Of a DNA stretch of 64,000 nucleotides, positions 9,041 to 16,509 are shown piece after piece. Position 1 is the stretch's first letter. Every line of letters begins with the position of its first letter. A model generated the notes under the pieces. It was not told the DNA's origin. It worked only from the letters and a program-made list of their open reading frames with translations, and did not search any database. Source of the DNA: DAITMV01 sp046318595 (GTDB taxonomy: Bacteria > Pseudomonadota > Gammaproteobacteria > Burkholderiales > Burkholderiaceae_B); assembly GCA_046318595.1 (NCBI GenBank), contig JBKCTV010000044.1, positions 1-64,000 of the forward strand, written 5' to 3'. Both the position numbers and the translations under genes were made by a program.

Positions 9041-9661
9041 ATGAGAACCGACGACCGACCCAAGCCTACCCCGGGCGGATGGTTTTTATTGATCGGTCAC
9101 CCTTGCGCTAAAACATACGGCAAGCCGACAAGACGGGCTGCCGGCTTCGTGACGGCGTATGTGTTGTATGGCGTGGCGCTGCTTGCCGTACTGGCTGCCG
9201 GTTACGCGTTCGTCAACCGTGAGGGCGACAGTGCGCGGGTCACGGCGCAGGTGCGCGTCGATTTGCAGGCGCAGGCCAATATGATCCGCACCAAGCTGGT
9301 GACCTGCAGTCTGCAACGCATCACAGAGCATGCGGAAGCGGTGATCGCCGATTATCCAGCCACGCCGGCCGATGGCTTGATCCGTTCGGTCAATTGCAAC
9401 GACGCCACCGTGACGGCGCCCGGCGAGGTCGGCGATCTGTGGAAAGCCGGCGACGGTTTGGCGCCACCCTTGTCGCCCAGCGGCTTCGGTAATTGGCAGT
9501 ATCTGAATGACGGCAGCGACGTCGCTTTTATGATCAGCTCGCTCGATGGCAGCGCCCGAAGCCTATATACCTTACAAACCGTCGCTAACCGCTTCGGCAG
9601 TACGCTGGCCAAAATTAACGGCAGCACTCTCAAAATCTATGTCAAAAAAGTAACGCCGTAG
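9041..9661 (+). CDS. Pilin-like protein 2
   Basis: A 206-aa protein with a longer N-terminal part (about 34 residues) before a pilin-like segment: Gly-Phe followed by VTAYVLYGVALLAVLAAGYA. This segment resembles that of pilin-like protein 1: both have GF, then LxGxALL, then GxAxxNR. Position +5 after the Gly is Tyr, not Glu. Two cysteines (VTCSLQ and VNCND) may pair. It is the last gene of the pilus-type operon and could be a minor pilin or tip protein. No prepilin peptidase gene lies in the window, so processing cannot be inferred from context. Confidence 0.6.
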   Translation: MRTDDRPKPTPGGWFLLIGHPCAKTYGKPTRRAAGFVTAYVLYGVALLAVLAAGYAFVNREGDSARVTAQVRVDLQAQANMIRTKLVTCSLQRITEHAEAVIADYPATPADGLIRSVNCNDATVTAPGEVGDLWKAGDGLAPPLSPSGFGNWQYLNDGSDVAFMISSLDGSARSLYTLQTVANRFGSTLAKINGSTLKIYVKKVTP

Positions 9662-9863
9662 CACATCTCCAACACCCGACAAAACCAATCGCTTAAACAA
9701 ACGACCACGGCGAGTCGACGCATGCCCCCAACCCAATCTGCCGCACACTGTACGATGGCAAGCTGCTACCGCTTAACCCTGTTGCACTTACTCCTTGAAA
9801 CCGCCAATATTGAAGATACCCATAAAAGATCAGTTTTCATATTTTGCGTTTTTCAGAAATTAA

Positions 9864-11042
9864 TTGACATTCTCCAACACACAGCACGAGGGCGTTTACG
9901 AAGCCTGTAACCGCGCCCTGCAAGGCCAGCGCCTGCATCGCAAGCTGCCGGCGTCCAATCAGGCGCGCCTCGACTTCACCAGCAATGACTACCTCGGCCT
10001 GTCACGACATCCGGCGGTGATCGATGCCGCCTGCGAATACACCCGGCGCTACGGCGCGGGCGCAACCGGCTCACGGCTACTATCAGGCAACCTGCCCTGC
10101 TTCGCCGAACTGGAAACGGCCATCGCGGAAGCCAAGGGCACCGAAGCCGCGCTCGTATTCAACGCCGGCTATCAGGCCAACGCCACGGTGTTGGCCGCGC
10201 TGACAAGTCCGACGGTCTGGCAAAGCGAACCGCAGTTGTTTACCGATCGACTGAACCACGCCAGCCTGCACCATGCCTGCCGCTTGAATGGCTTGCGACA
10301 GATCCGCTATCGGCACAACGATCTGGCACATTTGCGCGACTGCCTGGAAAAAAACGCCGTGGCCGACCGGCCACGCTTCATCGTTGCGGAAACGGTGTTC
10401 GGCATGGACGGCGACTGCGTCGACATGGCGGCGCTGACGGCCTTGGCCGACGAGTTCGGCGCCTTTTTATACCTGGACGAAGCGCATGCGACCGGCTTGT
10501 ACGGTCAACACGGCTATGGCCTGAGCAGCGGCTGGTGGCGCCCTGCCGGCACCACGGCGCACCGCGGCGTGGCCATGGGCACGTTCAGTAAAGCGCTTGG
10601 CGGACAGGGCGCGTACATAGCGTGTAGCGCGGCGGTGCGCGACTTTCTGATCAACCAGTGCACGGGTTTCATCTACAGCACGGCGCCGGCGCCGGCAAGC
10701 ATCGGCGCAGCGCTCGCCGCCTGGCGGCTGGTGCCGCAAATGAACGCAACCCGCGCGGCGGTTTTCGCGAAGGCCGACGCATTGCGCGCGGCCTGCCAAA
10801 CACTCGGGCTGAACACCGGCCCCTCGACCGGCCATATCGTGCCGCTCATCGTCGGCGCCGTCGATGCGGCCGAAGCGCTGCGCGATCATTTACAAACCGC
10901 CGGGTTCAGCGGCTCGCTGATCCGCCCGCCGACCGTCCCGCCGCACACCGCGCGCATCCGCATCGCCATCGGAGCACAGCATGGCGCCCACGACATCGCT
11001 CACCTGATCGAAAGCCTTCGCGACTGGGCCCGAAATGCTTAA
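9864..11042 (+). CDS. bioF: 8-amino-7-oxononanoate synthase BioF
   Basis: BioF condenses pimeloyl-ACP with L-alanine to give 8-amino-7-oxononanoate in biotin synthesis. The 392-aa fold-type I PLP enzyme shows the glycine-rich SNDYLGLSRHP start, the DEAHATGLYG cofactor motif and the lysine segment GTFSKALGGQGA. The C-terminus has IRPPTVPPHTARIRIA as in known BioF. The only possible start before the conserved core is TTG 9864, because a TAA stop lies immediately upstream in frame, so a weak start is likely. It is the first gene of bioF-hydrolase-bioC-bioD-bioA, and its end overlaps the next gene by 8 bases. Confidence 0.95.
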   Translation: MTFSNTQHEGVYEACNRALQGQRLHRKLPASNQARLDFTSNDYLGLSRHPAVIDAACEYTRRYGAGATGSRLLSGNLPCFAELETAIAEAKGTEAALVFNAGYQANATVLAALTSPTVWQSEPQLFTDRLNHASLHHACRLNGLRQIRYRHNDLAHLRDCLEKNAVADRPRFIVAETVFGMDGDCVDMAALTALADEFGAFLYLDEAHATGLYGQHGYGLSSGWWRPAGTTAHRGVAMGTFSKALGGQGAYIACSAAVRDFLINQCTGFIYSTAPAPASIGAALAAWRLVPQMNATRAAVFAKADALRAACQTLGLNTGPSTGHIVPLIVGAVDAAEALRDHLQTAGFSGSLIRPPTVPPHTARIRIAIGAQHGAHDIAHLIESLRDWARNA

Positions 11043-11718
11043 CAAACCGTTCGGCTTCGCGCTATGGCACGGCTGGGGCCTGACGGCCCGCAGCCTGGAC
11101 GGCTTGGCCGCCGACCTGCGGCAGCGTTACCCGGACAGTCTGGTGGCGCTGTTCGATGACGGTTACGGTTACGATGCGCCGCATGAGCCGCCCTTGCCGC
11201 CCAGCCATCGCTGGATCGGCATCGGGCACTCGCAAGGTTTTGCGCGTTTGGTAGAGTTCGCACACGACTGGGCCGGTCTCGTCAGCCTGCACGGTTTTCG
11301 CTGGTTCTGCCACGGTGCAGCGCATCCGGTCGGTGTCGCGCCCGCGCAGGTCGAGCACATGCTGCAGAGCCTGACGGTTGCGCCGCAGGCGACCGTGCGG
11401 GCGTTTTTACGCAAAGCGGGAGGCGCGCAAACGGCCGCTGCGCATCTGCAGCCTTCGCTGCAGCCAGGCACTTTGGCGCTTGCGCGGCTACAGCACGGTT
11501 TGCACGAACTGCGCGCGCTCGACCTCGCGCTGCCGAGCTGTCGCCTGTTGGCGGTGGCCACCGCCGGCGACTCCATCGTACCGGCCGGGCTCAGTAGCGC
11601 GTGCTTTCCCGCCACGGCGCTTCGTTGGTTACCAGCAACCGTTTCGCATTTGTCGCCTTGCGTACAATCCGACTGTTATCTCGACGCGCTGGACGATTTT
11701 TTGCACGCTTTCCGATGA
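11035..11718 (+). CDS. Alpha/beta hydrolase in the BioH/BioG position of the biotin operon
   Basis: A 227-aa alpha/beta hydrolase with the oxyanion motif HGWG near the N-terminus and a nucleophile elbow GHSQG. Located between bioF and bioC, it should cleave pimeloyl-ACP methyl ester made by the BioC route, as BioH, BioG and related esterases do. The DxxG after the second strand (FDDGYG) and the elbow are visible; a catalytic Asp/His pair (TAGDS and VSHLS) is plausible. The protein is divergent and shorter than E. coli BioH (256 aa), so it could belong to BioH, BioG or another esterase class. The function is inferred mainly from position. Confidence 0.7.
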   Translation: MLNKPFGFALWHGWGLTARSLDGLAADLRQRYPDSLVALFDDGYGYDAPHEPPLPPSHRWIGIGHSQGFARLVEFAHDWAGLVSLHGFRWFCHGAAHPVGVAPAQVEHMLQSLTVAPQATVRAFLRKAGGAQTAAAHLQPSLQPGTLALARLQHGLHELRALDLALPSCRLLAVATAGDSIVPAGLSSACFPATALRWLPATVSHLSPCVQSDCYLDALDDFLHAFR

Positions 11719-12527
11719 ATCATCCTCAAAACTCTGCTGCGCCCGATCCGATCCAGACCAGATTCTCAGACGCGGCGCAGCACTATGCGCAGCACGCACC
11801 CGTGCAGCGTCAGACCGCGCAGGCCTTGTGGACCTGGACCGAGCAGCAGCTGACCCGGCTGGGCCTGACGGCACCCGAACGCATGGTCGATCTGGGCTGC
11901 GGTACCGGATTCTTGAGCGAAGCCATGGTCGAGCGTTTTCCGAATGCGCGGCTGACAGCGGTCGACTGGGCACCAGGAATGCTGATGGAGGCTCGCCGGC
12001 ACCTGACCTCGCAGCAGATCGATTGGCAACTGGATGATGCTCGCAGCTTCGTGCCGTCCTACATCGGCACCGACGCCGCCTGTCAAAAGGTCGACCTGAT
12101 CGCCTCGAGCCTGTGTTTTCAGTGGTTCGACGATTTGCCAGGCGCGGTTGCGCACTGCCTGCGTTATGGGCGACAACTTTTTTTCAGCGTGCTGCTCGAT
12201 GGTTCTTTTAGTGCCTGGCGCCATGCGCATCTGCAAGCCGGTTCGACGCCCCGGCTGCGCAGCCTGCCGACGCTGGACGAACTGAACGGTTTAGGCGCGG
12301 CCTGCCAGGCAGCCGCCTGCACCGTCGAAACGCAACGGTTTCTGCATTTATATGCCAATGGCCACGCTTTCGCGCGCGCGCTGAAGGAAATCGGGGCGCA
12401 CACCGCCGCGGCCGCTCGGCGGCCAGCAGCGCTCACCCGGCTGCGACCGGTCCTGCAGGCGCTCTCCGAACCGGTCGAAATCAATTACGATGTCGCTTTC
12501 GTTCATTTGCAGGCGGCGGCAGGCTGA
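11715..12527 (+). CDS. bioC: Malonyl-ACP O-methyltransferase BioC
   Basis: BioC methylates malonyl-ACP with SAM so that fatty-acid enzymes can extend it to pimeloyl-ACP methyl ester. The 270-aa protein has the class I methyltransferase motif MVDLGCGTGFLSE, an acidic motif after strand 2 (TAVDWAPGM) and the BioC-like SSLCFQWFDD segment. The start at 11715 overlaps the hydrolase stop (ATGA). The N-terminal RFSDAAQHYAQHAPVQ is typical of BioC. Confidence 0.93.
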   Translation: MNHPQNSAAPDPIQTRFSDAAQHYAQHAPVQRQTAQALWTWTEQQLTRLGLTAPERMVDLGCGTGFLSEAMVERFPNARLTAVDWAPGMLMEARRHLTSQQIDWQLDDARSFVPSYIGTDAACQKVDLIASSLCFQWFDDLPGAVAHCLRYGRQLFFSVLLDGSFSAWRHAHLQAGSTPRLRSLPTLDELNGLGAACQAAACTVETQRFLHLYANGHAFARALKEIGAHTAAAARRPAALTRLRPVLQALSEPVEINYDVAFVHLQAAAG

Positions 12528-12528
12528 C

Positions 12529-13164
12529 ATGCAGGCGGTCTTCATTACCGGTACCGACACGAACGTCGGCAAAACCCTGGTCAGCGCCTGGCTCGCACGG
12601 CATTGGCAGGCGACTTACTGGAAACCGCTGCAAAGCGGTTGCAATGCCGACCAAGCCACCGACCGTGCCCGGGTCGCAACCTTGAGCGGCCAGCCAACGC
12701 ATCCCGAGGCTTACCGCCTCGCCGCCCCGCTCTCGCCGAACCAGGCGGCAGCCTGCGAAGACGTTCAGATCGAGCTGGCCCGCCTCCGTTTACCGGCCGC
12801 CGCGCGGCTGGTCGTCGAGGGCGCAGGTGGCCTGCTCGCCACGCTCAACGACCGACAGACGATGGCCGAACTGATCGTGCATCTGGATTTGCCGGTGCTG
12901 ATCATCGGCCGGACCGGGCTGGGCACGATCAATCACACCTGCCTGACCGTCGAAGCGGCGCGGCGGCGCAATCTGCGCATCATCGGCATCGTGCTGAGCG
13001 GCATTCCGAATGCCGCCAACCGCCGGGACATCGAGCATTTCAGCGGGGTGCCGGTGCTGGATGTGTTGCCGCAGTTGACCAGCGTCGACGCTGCGGCGCT
13101 CGCCGCCCAAACGCCCAGCACCAGATTGCTGCGGGCTTTAGACGAACTGCCACCGCTTTCATGA
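12529..13164 (+). CDS. bioD: Dethiobiotin synthetase BioD
   Basis: BioD closes the ureido ring, converting 7,8-diaminononanoate, CO2 and ATP to dethiobiotin. The 211-aa P-loop protein has the Walker A variant GTDTNVGKT at its N-terminus and the VEGAGGL motif near residue 100. The ATG lies one base after the bioC stop, and the stop overlaps the bioA start (ATGA). Confidence 0.95.
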   Translation: MQAVFITGTDTNVGKTLVSAWLARHWQATYWKPLQSGCNADQATDRARVATLSGQPTHPEAYRLAAPLSPNQAAACEDVQIELARLRLPAAARLVVEGAGGLLATLNDRQTMAELIVHLDLPVLIIGRTGLGTINHTCLTVEAARRRNLRIIGIVLSGIPNAANRRDIEHFSGVPVLDVLPQLTSVDAAALAAQTPSTRLLRALDELPPLS

Positions 13165-14522
13165 GCAGCGACGACCTGGCCGAGCGTGACCGGCGGCATT
13201 GCTGGCATCCATTCACGCAGGCAGCGACTGCCGTTGCGCCCTTGACCATCGTGCGCGGCGCTGGCGCCTACTTGTACGACAGCGCCGGCCGGGAATATCT
13301 GGACGCGGCGTCGAGCTGGTGGGTCAATCTGCACGGCCATGGCCACCCGGCGATTGCCGGAGCGATCGCCCACCAGGCCCATACCCTCGAACACACGATG
13401 TTCGCGGGGATCACCCACCCGCCGGCCGTGGCGCTGGCCGAACGGCTGGCGCAACTGGCCCCGGGCGACTTGCAGTACACGTTTTTCAGCGACAACGGTT
13501 CGACAGCCGTCGAGGTCGCGGTTAAGATAGCCTGCCAGTACTGGCTGAACCGCGGCACGCCGCGGCGGCGCCTGCTGGCGTTCGCCGGCGGCTACCATGG
13601 CGACACCTTCGGCGCGATGGCAGTCGGCCGCTCATCAGGCTTTTACACACCGTTCGCACCCTGGCTGTTCGACGTTGATTTCGTACCCTACGCCGCAACC
13701 TGGCAGGGGCAAAATCCAACAGCAACCGAAAACGCAGCGCTAACCGCGCTGGACCAGCATTTAGCAGCGCACGCCGACGACACCGCAGCATTCGTTTTCG
13801 AGCCTGTGATGCAAGGCGCGGCGGGCATGCGGCTGGCACGCCCGGCGTTCGTCCGGCAAGTAGTGGCGCGGTGCCGAGCGGCCGGTCTGCTGATCATCGC
13901 CGACGAAGTCATGACCGGTTTCGGGCGAACCGGCCCGCTCTTTGCCTGCGCCGCCCTGGGCGATCTGACGCCCGACCTGCTGTGCTTATCAAAGGGGCTG
14001 ACAGGCGGTTTTCTGCCAATGGGCGCGACGCTGGCCACGACGGCCATTCATGAGGCGTTCGCAGGTCCCGACATGCGGAGTGCGTTTTTGCATGGCCATT
14101 CGTACACCGCCAACCCCCTGGGCTGCGCGGCGGCGCTGGCCAGCCTGGCGCTGTCGACTGCGGCCGCCTGCGATGATGCCAGGCAGACACTAAACAGCGT
14201 TCATCGGCAGGAAACAGCGCGCTTGCAGCAGCACCCCGCGATCGAAAAAATCCGCATTTGCGGAACGATTGCCGCATTCGACATCAAAACCGCCGACAGG
14301 CATTACGGCTCGGCCTTCAGTCAGACCTTGCGCCTGGCGTTTCAAAGCCGCGGCGTACTGGTGCGCCCTTTGAACAACACGCTGTATTTCATGCCGCCGT
14401 ATTGCACCACCGCCGAGCAACTGATCGCGCTATACCGTCTGGTTCCCGAGGTACTGGAGGGGCTACCGCATGCGGAAAACGCCCGCAGTGACAGCCCGGC
14501 CGGAACGGGAGAGCTTTTCTAG
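13161..14522 (+). CDS. bioA: Adenosylmethionine-8-amino-7-oxononanoate aminotransferase BioA
   Basis: BioA transfers the amino group of SAM to 8-amino-7-oxononanoate to give 7,8-diaminononanoate. The 453-aa class III aminotransferase has the N-terminal HCWHPFTQ motif diagnostic for BioA, SSWWVNLHGHGHP, the cofactor segment IADEVMTGFGRTG and the PLP lysine in LSKGLTGG. ATG 13161 overlaps bioD and sits just before the conserved N-terminus. It is the last gene of this tight set; bioB follows only after a 684-bp gap. Confidence 0.96.
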   Translation: MSSDDLAERDRRHCWHPFTQAATAVAPLTIVRGAGAYLYDSAGREYLDAASSWWVNLHGHGHPAIAGAIAHQAHTLEHTMFAGITHPPAVALAERLAQLAPGDLQYTFFSDNGSTAVEVAVKIACQYWLNRGTPRRRLLAFAGGYHGDTFGAMAVGRSSGFYTPFAPWLFDVDFVPYAATWQGQNPTATENAALTALDQHLAAHADDTAAFVFEPVMQGAAGMRLARPAFVRQVVARCRAAGLLIIADEVMTGFGRTGPLFACAALGDLTPDLLCLSKGLTGGFLPMGATLATTAIHEAFAGPDMRSAFLHGHSYTANPLGCAAALASLALSTAAACDDARQTLNSVHRQETARLQQHPAIEKIRICGTIAAFDIKTADRHYGSAFSQTLRLAFQSRGVLVRPLNNTLYFMPPYCTTAEQLIALYRLVPEVLEGLPHAENARSDSPAGTGELF

Positions 14523-15206
14523 GACATCACGGGATTAGAAGAGATTGATTCTTAATTGGAGAAAAAATGGGGGCCTGCTTTAGCCGGAGCGTAGCTTTGA
14601 ATACCAGTCGGATTAATCTCAGGGCTGCTGATCATGCCGGCGCTCACGCTCCGCGAGCTTTACCAATTCACGAGTTTTTACCGCCGAATCACCCAAAACC
14701 AGTAGATCACTACTGCTGTAAAGTTTTCGAAGCGTTGTCTGAAGTCGGTCCCTCCCGCGTACACGGCGAGAGTTCCGTGGACACAGTGCTTGAGCGCCAG
14801 GGGGTATCAGCTTTGATCCAGAAAACTTTGCAGAATACTTTGATGTTAATGTGCCGCTTTTGCGGCCGAAACCCCACCCGTTTCATTACGCTGTCGCGTG
14901 AAAATTACCTTCCACTATTCAGTTTCGCAACTGGCTCAAGCGCGTCGTAGTTTTTGGCCAACGGCACGGCTGGATCGCTGATAATCAGCTTCACTGCATT
15001 TGCACCGGTTTGCTCAGGCGTGACACTGGGGCCATGCATCGGGCTGGACGCTTTCTCGAGCGAGGGTGCTCCGAGCGAGGGACAAGCGCCCGGACCGATG
15101 CGCACAGCACAACGCCAGGCCGACAAATCGGGAGGATGGCGTGCCAGCACCCTGTAGGGCCTAAATGCACTAAAATTCCATTTCCCGTTTTCCTGAAGCA
15201 TGGCCC
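14523..15206. other. 684-bp gap between bioA and bioB, no secure gene
   Basis: No recognisable gene. A plus ORF (14567-14950, 127 aa) has a fair ribosome site (GGAG) but a composition unlike the neighbours and no familiar motif. A minus ORF (14905-15225) would overlap the bioB start. A perfect 6-bp stem with 4-base loop, CAGTAG-ATCA-CTACTG, lies at 14700-14715. The stretch may hold the bioB promoter and the remains of a decayed gene. Confidence 0.5.
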
Positions 15207-16223
15207 ATGACAACCCCCACCTCAACGCACGCCGAGCAGGCCATTCGTTTCAGCAAACCGTTGCAGCCGGCAGCAGATCACAAAAAGCAGCCAGCCTGGA
15301 GCGCGACGCAGGTGCTCGCCCTGTACGAGCAACCGTTCAACGACCTGCTGTTTCAGGCACAGCAGGTGCATAGGCGGCATTTCGATGCGAACACGGTCCA
15401 GCTATCGACCTTGCTGTCGATCAAGACCGGCGGCTGCCCGGAGGACTGCGGCTATTGTCCACAGGCAGCGCGTTACGACACCGGCGTGCAGTCGCAAAAG
15501 CTCATGCCCCTGGCCGATGTGCTGGCAGCGGCGGAGGCCGCCAAAAGCAAGGGAGCGACGCGTTTCTGCATGGGTGCGGCATGGCGCAGCCCCAAGGACC
15601 ATCAGATCGAGGAAGTGGCCGGGATGGTCAGCGCCGTCAAAGCACTGGGGCTGGAAACCTGCGTGACCCTGGGCATGCTGCAAGACGGCCAGGCCCAGCG
15701 CCTGCAAGCCGCAGGGCTGGACTATTACAACCACAACCTCGACACCGCGCCGGACTTCTACGACAGCGTCATCGGCACCCGCACATACGACGACCGGCTC
15801 GACACGCTCGAGCGCGTGCGCCAGGCCAATCTCAAGGTCTGCTGCGGCGGAATCGTCGGCATGGGCGAAACACGCGCACAACGCGCCGGTTTGATAGCGC
15901 AACTGGCCAGCCTTGACCCGGCGCCCGAGTCCGTTCCAATCAATCAGCTCGTGCCCGTCCCCGGCACACCGCTGGCCGATCAGCCACCCGTTGACGTGTT
16001 CGAATTCGTGCGCACCATCGCGGTGGCGCGTATCACCATGCCCAGCGCCATGGTGCGTTTATCGGCCGGCCGCGAGAGCATGAGCGACGAATTGCAGGCG
16101 CTATGCTTCCTGGCAGGCGCCAACTCCGTGTTTTATGGCGACAAGCTGTTGGTGACCGAAAATCCCCAGACGGGTAAGGACGAGGCGCTGTTCGAACGGC
16201 TGGGACTGGGTACAGCCCGGTAA
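15207..16223 (+). CDS. bioB: Biotin synthase BioB
   Basis: BioB is the radical-SAM enzyme that inserts sulphur into dethiobiotin. The 338-aa protein contains the SAM-cluster motif CPEDCGYCPQ, the YNHNLDT segment and the conserved Cys/Arg positions that hold the second cluster (ETCVTLG, CCGGIVGMGE, and R in ARITMP). The C-terminus (AGANSVFYGDKLLVT) is typical. It should be expressed from its own promoter because of the gap after bioA. The biotin made is used by AccB encoded at 26746-27234. Confidence 0.97.
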   Translation: MTTPTSTHAEQAIRFSKPLQPAADHKKQPAWSATQVLALYEQPFNDLLFQAQQVHRRHFDANTVQLSTLLSIKTGGCPEDCGYCPQAARYDTGVQSQKLMPLADVLAAAEAAKSKGATRFCMGAAWRSPKDHQIEEVAGMVSAVKALGLETCVTLGMLQDGQAQRLQAAGLDYYNHNLDTAPDFYDSVIGTRTYDDRLDTLERVRQANLKVCCGGIVGMGETRAQRAGLIAQLASLDPAPESVPINQLVPVPGTPLADQPPVDVFEFVRTIAVARITMPSAMVRLSAGRESMSDELQALCFLAGANSVFYGDKLLVTENPQTGKDEALFERLGLGTAR

Positions 16224-16509
16224 TTGTCGTGAATAGCTGACTGTCTTCATCAGCATCCTTTCATTCGCCCGTGCCCATGCCAGGGAACCTTGATAGTCAA
16301 TGGCTTGCTCGCCCCCGCTTATGAAGGCTTAGTGGTTGCAAAACAGCGAGGTAGCCGGCGCCTGAGTTCCCCTGTTCTGCCGTTGCTTACGTGACGTCGT
16401 GACTTCGCTTGAAACACAGCGCAGGGACACTTTTTACGATTAACGCGCTTTCACGGGAACTTTTTTACCGATCCACCCCACACATTGTTTTACTCTTCCC
16501 CCCGAAAAC
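16224..16509. other. Intergenic region before the AT-rich gene
   Basis: 286 bp without a recognisable gene. Base composition changes from GC-rich to AT-rich towards its right end, which may mark the boundary of acquired DNA. No clear terminal repeat or attachment site was seen. Confidence 0.4.

Noticed and set aside
9722..9910. 62-aa ORF before bioF
   Set aside because: Overlaps the bioF start, has no ribosome site and no recognisable sequence; probably chance.
14905..15225. 106-aa minus-strand ORF in the bioA-bioB gap
   Set aside because: Overlaps the bioB start and has no family; kept only as a note in the gap entry.
16224..16509. IS or integrase scar at the left edge of the AT-rich gene
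   Set aside because: No terminal inverted repeats, target duplication or transposase fragment could be seen.
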